NCBI GenBank assembly: GCA_033720695.1
Contig: JAWWCA010000042.1
Coordinates: 1-19,879, forward strand
From: DATGQT01 sp033720695
Lineage (GTDB): Bacteria > Bacteroidota > Rhodothermia > Rhodothermales > Rubricoccaceae
Reading direction: 5' to 3'
DNA length: 19,879 bases
The notes beneath the pieces are model-generated. The model was not told the origin of the DNA and made no database searches. It worked only from the letters and a program-made list of their open reading frames with translations. Below, piece after piece: positions 14,801-19,879 of the stretch. Position 1 is the first letter of the stretch. Each line of letters begins with the position of its first letter. The position numbers and the translations under genes were made by a program.

Positions 14801-17800
14801 GGCCACCCCGAGACGTTCGCCTTCGACCAGGAGCGCGACGCGCTCCGCAGCGCCGGGCGCGACTTCAAGGAGGACGAGCTCGAGGGGCTCTCCTTCATCG
14901 ACGACTTCGAGGGCATCGAGAACGTGTACTCGCTGCTGCAGCCGGGCGCGTGGCGGCTCGCCTCGGCCCCCGTCGTCGGCGACGACGGCACCGGCGCCGG
15001 GCCCGACGACGCCCGCCCTTGGAGCGGCGACACCACCATCACCGCCTCCTTCATCCCGACCAACTGGCGCGGCCTCTTCGCGTGGTACGCCGTCCAGCAG
15101 AGCCTCTACCGCAGCGACCTCTGCGAGGCCGTCGACTGCACGACGCCCGCCACGCAGCCGGTCCTCACCGACGACATCTTCCCCGAGCGCGAGACGCGCA
15201 CGCAGGAGGCCGAGACCATCACCACGCTCGACCTCTACTTCGACCCCACGCAGCGCGGGCCCTACAACTACAACGCCGAGCTGGAGACCACCTTCGCCGC
15301 GAGCCCCGAGGACGCCTGGGCCGGGATCGTGCAGCGGCTGCCCGAGGGGTACACCAACTTCAGCGGCCGGAATAACATCGAGTTCGTCGAGTTCATCTTC
15401 CGCCCCGTCGGCGGGCCCAACGGCCGGGACCCCATCTCCGACGACGCCGTGCTCTACGTGGACCTCGGGCAGGTCTCCGAGGACGTCATCCCCAACCGCG
15501 TCTTCAACAGCGAGGACGGCCTCGCCTACCAGCCCCTCGAGACGGGCGCCTTCGACCCCTGGGGCCGGCTCCCCACCGACCAGCCCTACAACACCGTCGA
15601 CCTCGACGAGGCCACGAACCGGACCGAGGACCTCGGCCTCGACGGCCTCCCCTCCCGCGCCGCCAACCCCAACGGCGAGCCCTACCCCGTCGGCGAGCGC
15701 GACTACTTCGCCGAGTTCGTCGAGGCCCTCTCGTCCGGCACCCGCGCCCGGTTCATCGCCGAGGAGGACCCCTCGGCCGACGACTACCACCACTTCGAGG
15801 AGGAGGGCTACTGGAACGACGGCAACCGGTTCGCGAGCGGCCGGGCCACGCTCCAGGAGCGGTTCACCCGGTTCTTCCCCGCCCTCGAGTTCAACGCGTT
15901 CGAGAGCCAGCAGCGGCTGACGGACTCGGGCGAGCCGGGGAACTCCCGCTACCCCGACTCCGAGGACCTCGACAACTCGGGCGGCCTCGACGCGGCCGAG
16001 TCGCACTGGCGCTACGCCGTGCCGCTCTCGGACATGGACCTCCGCGAGAGCCCCTACTTCCAGAGCACGATCGACACCGAGAGCGGGGAGACCTGGTACC
16101 TCGTCCGCATCCCCGTCCGCAGCGAGGAGCGCGAGGCCGTCGGCGGCATCCAGGACTTCACGCTCATCGAGAACATCCGGATCTGGACCGAGGGCCACGT
16201 CCGCCCGGCCACCATCCGGTTCGCCACGCTCGAGCTCGTCGGGAGCCAGTGGCTGAAGTCCGAGCGCGTCGGCATCACCGAGCTCGACCCGGACGGGCCG
16301 GTGACCCGCGGCGACCCGAAGCTGTTCATCGAGACCATCAACAACGAAGAGGACCGGGACTACGCCATCCCCTCGGGCGCCCTCGTCAGCCGCTCGCGCG
16401 ACCTCACCGGCAACCTCGTCCGCAACCGCGAGCAAGCCATCGTCTTCCGCGTCGAGGACCTCCCCGAGGGGTCCCGCCGCGCCATCTACAAGCCGTACAC
16501 CACCAACCCCCTCGACCTCACGAAGTACTCCAACCTCCGGATGTTCGTCCACGCCGAGGGGTTCGAGCGGCGCGACTCCCTCCGCGTCTTCCTCCGCCTC
16601 GGCGCCAACGAGACCGAGGACTACTACGAGATCGAGCAGCCGGTCTACCCCTTCGACCCCGAGGCGTTGGGGAGCGTCCCCGAGGCGGCGCGGGCCGACA
16701 GCCTCTGGCAGACGAACGTGCCCGTCCCCGGCCTGGGTGAGGTCGACCTCAACTCGATCAACGTCCTGCTCTCGGAGCTGAACCAGCTCAAGGCCGAGCG
16801 CGACGCGGACCCGTCGATCCCCTTCGACGAGCCGTACGTCACGGCCCGGGTGCCCGAAGGCGCCCCGCCGGGCGCCCGGATCGCCATCCGCGGCAACCCC
16901 TCCATCCAGCGGGTCTCCACGATCGTGCTCGGCGTCCGCAACGCCGACGGGGGGACTACGGGTGCGCTGGAAGACGTCGAGCTGTGGTTCAACGAGCTCC
17001 GCGCCACCGGGTACGACGAGGAGAGCGGGTGGAGCGCCTACGCCCGGACCACGCTCCAGCTCGCCGACGTCGCCACGCTCAACGCCCGGTTCGCCCAGCA
17101 GACCGACGGGTTCGGCGAGCTCGGCAGCGGCCTCGGCGACCGCATCTTCCAGGACACCCGCGACCTCTCGCTCCTCGCCACCGTCAACGCGCACAAGCTG
17201 CTGCCGGAGCGCTACGGCTGGAACGTGCCCGTCTCGCTCTCGGTCACCGAGGCGAGCAGCACGCCCCGCTTCGCGCCGCGGCGCGGGGACCTCCGCGTCG
17301 AGGAGCTCGTCGCGCAGGTCGAGGACGACCCCGACCTCTCGGCCGAGGAGAAGAACGCGCGCATCGAGGCGATCCGCGAGGAGAACCAGACCTCGACCTA
17401 CAACCGCTCCCTCCGCGCCCAGATCTCGAAGAGCGGGAGCCGCTCGCCCGTCCTCCGCTACCTCGTCGACGGCCTCTCGTTCGTCTACACCAACACCGCG
17501 TCCGACGCCCGCTCGCCGTCGGTCCGCCTCAACGACGCCGAGCGCTGGACCGGCTCGGTGACGTACCGCCTGCCGGCACCCACGCCGCGGACCCTCCGCC
17601 CGTTCTGGTTCGTCGAGGACGTCCCCGTCCTCGGCCTCCTGGGCGGCCTCCGCCTCAACTACCTCCCGCAGACGTTTGCCGTCACCGCCGACGCCGACCG
17701 CTCCATCACGGCGAACCAGGAGCGCCCCGACCCGGCCGTCCTCGCCGACACGCTCAACGCGGGGATCCCAGACCGCTTCCTCTACCCCGTCCGCCGGAAC

Positions 17801-19810
17801 CAGACGTTCGGGCACGGCCGCACGTTCGACTTCTCGTACAACCCGTTCACGTTCCTCTCGTTCACCTACCGCTCCGACGTCTCGCAGAGCCTCTCCGACG
17901 CCGGCGCGAATGAGGCCTTCGAGCTGTTCGTCCGCGGCCCCGACGGGCAGACGGCCAGCTACGACCTCTCGCGCGACGAGGCCTTCGAGGCCGGCGGCCC
18001 CGCCCGCCTCGACTTCGGCATCCCCGACTCGGTCGACATCGGGACGATCCTGCAGGACTACGCGGTCTACGAGGTCCGCGCCCTCGACATCCTGCCGGCG
18101 GGGACCGCGGTGTCCGACGCGTTCTCGGGCGCGAGCAACGTGATCACGGACACCTACAGCCAGAACTTCTCGACGTCGTTCCAGCCGCGGCTGGACGCGT
18201 ACGAGTGGCTGAGCTGGTTCCGCCCGCAGCCGCTCACCTACTCGGCGCAGTTCTCGTGGTCGAACACCCCGCTCCAGGGGCTCCCCGAGGACACCACCCT
18301 CGCCGGGGTGCGGACGCAGGGGACGATCCGGGGCGGCCTCCAGCTCCGGCCCCGCGAGCTCTGGCGGCTCCTCCCCTTCTACCGCGCGCTCGAGGAGGCC
18401 GACGAGGCCGAGCCGGAGCCGCAGGCCGCCGACTCCACCGAGGGGCGCGGCGGGTTCCGCCCTCCGAACCCCCTCAACCTGGCGCGGCGCCTCTTCCTCG
18501 CCGTCACCGGCGTCGACGACTTCACCGTGACCTACAACGGGACGCAGAGCGCCTCGGCCGGCGGCCTCATCGGCGAGGGGTACTCGTTGCTCGGCGGCCT
18601 CACCGGACTCGGCCCCCCGCTCGGCTACCGCCTCGGGCTCGACCGCCGCCTCGGGCTCGACCGCCGGTACGTGGACGCGAACATCCCCTTCCAGGACAAC
18701 CTGGGCGAGAATCACCGCTTCGACGCCCGCACGCAGCTCCGCCTCTCCGACGACCTCCTCGTCAGCCTCACCTGGGACACGAGCTGGGACCGGACCAACA
18801 ACTTCACGCTCGAGCGTGTCGGCAACGCGCTCGAGGAGCGCCCCCCGGTCGAGAGCGGCGGCGGGGAGTCGACCGTCCTCGCCTTCGGCGCCTCCTACGA
18901 TCGGCTCTTCGAGGCCTTCCAGGAGCGCTACGAGGACGATGTCGCCGCCGACCTCCGCGACTCCACCGGCAGCTTCGTGCTCTCCGACGTCCTCACGACG
19001 GCGGGCGCGACCGACATCTTCCGGAGCGCGCTCGTGCGCGGGATGGGCGCGTTCGGCTCCGACGGCTTCTTCGCCCTCCCCCTCCCGAACTGGAACATCA
19101 CGTACTCGGCCCTCGGCCGGCTCCCGCTCCTCCGCGCGCTCTCGCAGCAGGCCTCGCTCCGGCACAACTACTACGCGACGTACGGGCTCCGCTACGGCTC
19201 GAACCTCTCGGCCGGCGGCCTGACGGCCCCTCGCCTCTTCCCCGACGGCGCGGGCGGCCTCGTGAGCGTGGCCGGCGAGATCCCGCTCCTCGAGCCCAGC
19301 ACGGTCACCCTGAACGAGCGCTTCCAGCCGCTCGTCGGCCTCGACGTGACGTGGAAGGGCGGCATCCAGACGACCGTCGACTGGAACCAGAGCCAGACGT
19401 ACTCCCTCTCGGCCCTCACCTCCAGCGTCACGCGCAACACCACCGACGAGATCTCCCTCCGCCTCTCGTTCTCGACCAACGGCCTCCGCCTCCCGTTCAT
19501 GCGGCGGCGCATGCTCAACAACGCCCTCCGCTTCACGCTCACGATGGCGCACACCGACCGTGAGGACTTCGCGCCGCGCTTCCTGCTCCGCGACCTTGAG
19601 TCGTCCCTCGGCGGCCTCCCCCTCTCCGACGAGCAGGTCACGGGGTCGACCCGCCTGACGCTGGAGCCCCGCGTGTCGTACACGCTCTCCAACCAGGTGA
19701 GCGTCGACGCGTTCGTCCGGTACGAGAGCGTGGACAGCCGGGGCAGCCAGATCCCCTCGACGTCGCTCCTCAACGGCGGCTTCGCCTTCCGCGTATCGTT
19801 CTCGAACTGA
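11894..19810 (+). CDS. sprA: SprA-type outer-membrane translocon protein (type IX secretion / gliding)
   Basis: SprA is the giant beta-barrel pore through which type IX secretion cargo crosses the outer membrane. The 2638-residue product has a hydrophobic signal segment (about 27-45) and an acidic low-complexity stretch with repeated ADSVA (about 72-160). The first SprA_N-like block has SAFSTLFGKNEVDLRVNG and FDYQENE, followed by LRVNVNYDTQNQFDFENQVS. Later family landmarks are FIDDFEG (about 1001), RGPYNYN (about 1122) and LYVDLGQVSEDVIPNRVF. Others are VELWFNELRATGYDEESGW (about 1695) and LLPERYGWNVPVSLSVTE. Many amphipathic strands follow, up to the terminal FRVSFSN. The start is GTG 11894, the first start after an in-frame TGA at 11885; a GTG two codons later is equally possible. 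Only two cysteines (1077, 1082) and one EF-hand loop (1358-1369) were seen. No other T9SS gene is in the window. Confidence 0.95.
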   Translation: MRVPPQALIPSSPTDASGSSPGEARRLFAVVLGVSVLVFGLLTLHARTVTADPYRGVLPALDGRSLAPADTDSVAVDAPPLFPEIEADTMSEETPGEEVPPSDEDPLGVGAPDGTDIDAVAADSVAADSVAAGAPDEVLLEDTLPEAVVEADSVAADSFRLAPLYFPTPRRERPVAPLVDRPERPFQVPLGPYWRREALLDSTDFAYVVTEQVGGQDARVSASADLARYRALRREAAVRASFRDLAERRGRRAGPGGFGITIDIPGGNQSAFSTLFGKNEVDLRVNGQANIDLGFDYQENELQEAATGQAGSLNPDFGQELNLGITGTISDKLRVNVNYDTQNQFDFENQVSLVYEGYDDDIVQRIEAGNVFLQTPSELIRGGQRLFGLRTDLRFGGLGVTAVASQQDAESNALEIEGGTQTTEFSLAPYQYEDDTHFFLAYAFRNWWDEGHRDPNTRTVLPGFTRITNVEVWLHDQAAVNFGGAGEESETRSDVVAVLDLAEPGPGNAIAGAPPNGVLAGGDEYLAAFADNPALTPLPNPVFHQYAPADLDLFRDESQTLDFEAEYDLAAADVAVAPFRKLQEGIDYTLDPYFGYLSLKRSLTDNERIAVAYQYLTTDGTTVTVGDFGGRPEERIVLKLLRNKNPRPVDAGWGLTLRNIYRVGGRGLTPDAFDADIYYRPSGRTPQRTFPDVQIGQQQTLLQTLGLDRLNRDGALQPDDVFDFKPEITIDPSGGRVIFPVLEPFGDYLRRVLRSEEVITGEPPVTVNFQGISPDAAVNTYVFDRLYSVPSDDAPQELPNIDRYSIEGEYRSSVQSLYELGFAVVEGSVRVTASGVELTEGADYIVNYTSGTVEITNPAYLTPGQNIRVEFEQNQFAAIGSKTLLGLRADYRIGEDFALGATWMRLSERPLVDKYRIGEEPLSNTIFGVDGFYQAEPRWITRALDALPLITTRAPSRFEIKGEFAQLSPGHPETFAFDQERDALRSAGRDFKEDELEGLSFIDDFEGIENVYSLLQPGAWRLASAPVVGDDGTGAGPDDARPWSGDTTITASFIPTNWRGLFAWYAVQQSLYRSDLCEAVDCTTPATQPVLTDDIFPERETRTQEAETITTLDLYFDPTQRGPYNYNAELETTFAASPEDAWAGIVQRLPEGYTNFSGRNNIEFVEFIFRPVGGPNGRDPISDDAVLYVDLGQVSEDVIPNRVFNSEDGLAYQPLETGAFDPWGRLPTDQPYNTVDLDEATNRTEDLGLDGLPSRAANPNGEPYPVGERDYFAEFVEALSSGTRARFIAEEDPSADDYHHFEEEGYWNDGNRFASGRATLQERFTRFFPALEFNAFESQQRLTDSGEPGNSRYPDSEDLDNSGGLDAAESHWRYAVPLSDMDLRESPYFQSTIDTESGETWYLVRIPVRSEEREAVGGIQDFTLIENIRIWTEGHVRPATIRFATLELVGSQWLKSERVGITELDPDGPVTRGDPKLFIETINNEEDRDYAIPSGALVSRSRDLTGNLVRNREQAIVFRVEDLPEGSRRAIYKPYTTNPLDLTKYSNLRMFVHAEGFERRDSLRVFLRLGANETEDYYEIEQPVYPFDPEALGSVPEAARADSLWQTNVPVPGLGEVDLNSINVLLSELNQLKAERDADPSIPFDEPYVTARVPEGAPPGARIAIRGNPSIQRVSTIVLGVRNADGGTTGALEDVELWFNELRATGYDEESGWSAYARTTLQLADVATLNARFAQQTDGFGELGSGLGDRIFQDTRDLSLLATVNAHKLLPERYGWNVPVSLSVTEASSTPRFAPRRGDLRVEELVAQVEDDPDLSAEEKNARIEAIREENQTSTYNRSLRAQISKSGSRSPVLRYLVDGLSFVYTNTASDARSPSVRLNDAERWTGSVTYRLPAPTPRTLRPFWFVEDVPVLGLLGGLRLNYLPQTFAVTADADRSITANQERPDPAVLADTLNAGIPDRFLYPVRRNQTFGHGRTFDFSYNPFTFLSFTYRSDVSQSLSDAGANEAFELFVRGPDGQTASYDLSRDEAFEAGGPARLDFGIPDSVDIGTILQDYAVYEVRALDILPAGTAVSDAFSGASNVITDTYSQNFSTSFQPRLDAYEWLSWFRPQPLTYSAQFSWSNTPLQGLPEDTTLAGVRTQGTIRGGLQLRPRELWRLLPFYRALEEADEAEPEPQAADSTEGRGGFRPPNPLNLARRLFLAVTGVDDFTVTYNGTQSASAGGLIGEGYSLLGGLTGLGPPLGYRLGLDRRLGLDRRYVDANIPFQDNLGENHRFDARTQLRLSDDLLVSLTWDTSWDRTNNFTLERVGNALEERPPVESGGGESTVLAFGASYDRLFEAFQERYEDDVAADLRDSTGSFVLSDVLTTAGATDIFRSALVRGMGAFGSDGFFALPLPNWNITYSALGRLPLLRALSQQASLRHNYYATYGLRYGSNLSAGGLTAPRLFPDGAGGLVSVAGEIPLLEPSTVTLNERFQPLVGLDVTWKGGIQTTVDWNQSQTYSLSALTSSVTRNTTDEISLRLSFSTNGLRLPFMRRRMLNNALRFTLTMAHTDREDFAPRFLLRDLESSLGGLPLSDEQVTGSTRLTLEPRVSYTLSNQVSVDAFVRYESVDSRGSQIPSTSLLNGGFAFRVSFSN
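18629..18664 (+). repeat. 18-bp perfect tandem duplication inside sprA
   Basis: Two exact copies of an 18-base unit (18629-18646, 18647-18664) encode RLGLDR twice (residues 2246-2257). The duplication is in frame and has no silent differences, which suggests a recent slippage event. It lies between predicted barrel strands, where a longer loop or turn would be tolerated. Confidence 0.85.
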
Positions 19811-19879
19811 GGTCCTGCCCCGAGCGGGAGCCAGAGCGGGAGCCGCGCGTAGCCGCCCCTCCCCCGGCCCCCAGACCCC
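19811..19879 (+). other. Sequence downstream of sprA with an 11-bp direct repeat
   Basis: No gene is visible. GAGCGGGAGCC occurs twice (19822-19832 and 19834-19844), one base apart. The following CGTAGCCGCC (from 19848) and C-rich stretch resemble the leaders before lysDH and sprA, so another plus-strand gene may begin just outside the window. No clear terminator hairpin with a T-tract follows sprA. Confidence 0.4.

Noticed and set aside
11675..19552. Open reading frame of 2,625 codons on the minus strand, opposite sprA.
   Set aside because: It is in exact register with sprA codons and exists because TTA, CTA and TCA are absent there. Its product is a monotonous Glu/Val/Arg/Ala/Asp sequence with no recognisable domain, while the plus strand encodes clear SprA motifs.
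1..19879. Possible defence island, mobile element, CRISPR array or tRNA/rRNA gene.
   Set aside because: No transposase, integrase, Cas or nuclease signature, no regularly spaced repeats, and no tRNA- or rRNA-like stretch was found. Nearly all sequence is accounted for by conserved genes with uniform base composition.

Overview
This window looks like an ordinary chromosomal segment from a very GC-rich member of the Bacteroidota, most likely the Rhodothermia (a Rubricoccus/Rubrivirga- or Salinibacter-like lineage). The evidence is the extreme G/C bias at third codon positions, a BatD/BatE pair, a giant SprA secretion-translocon gene, start codons with no Shine-Dalgarno sequence, and upstream boxes resembling the Bacteroidota promoter (TTG ... 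TAnnTTTG). The genus is an inference; no rRNA is present to confirm it.

Layout, left to right. Bases 1-1490 hold the end of a Bat (aerotolerance-type) operon: the C-terminal part of BatD and a BatE-like TPR/SH3 membrane protein. Bases 1569-2759 hold thymidine kinase (tdk) and a membrane-anchored J-domain protein. Bases 2892-3458 encode an RDD-family membrane protein. Bases 3552-6740 hold the classic replication/repair cluster dnaX - ybaB - recR. It is followed closely by a LOG-family nucleotide phosphoribohydrolase (6753-7343) and a two-domain ABC permease of the ferric-iron type (7388-9046). Bases 9123-10286 encode a lysine-6-dehydrogenase/saccharopine-dehydrogenase-like enzyme. It converges on a minus-strand pair, a short-chain dehydrogenase (10302-10961) and a secreted NTF2/SnoaL-like protein (11018-11524). 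A 369-base divergent intergenic region follows, then sprA (11894-19810), a 2638-residue outer-membrane protein of the type IX secretion/gliding apparatus. The last ~70 bases are intergenic.

Transcription units inferred from spacing and promoter boxes: [batD-batE], [tdk-J-domain], [RDD], [dnaX-ybaB], [recR-LOG-permease], [lysDH], then on the minus strand [NTF2-SDR], and [sprA]. TA-n2-TT boxes, or a looser TA-n3-TTT box for the RDD gene, appear in every plus-strand gap longer than about 70 bases, while none was seen in two of the short intra-operon gaps examined. Only dnaX and sprA also show a TTG element at an identical 20-base spacing.

No RNA genes, insertion sequences, phage genes, CRISPR array or defence cassette were found. 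I do not see a previously undescribed multi-gene system. The more interesting signals are small. One is a perfect hairpin built around both stop codons of a convergent gene pair. A second is a strong stem-loop near the predicted 5' end of the sprA transcript. SprA itself carries a canonical EF-hand loop and a single cysteine pair. RecR has an extra acidic/proline-rich insertion in its Toprim domain, and tdk may be read from a leaderless mRNA.
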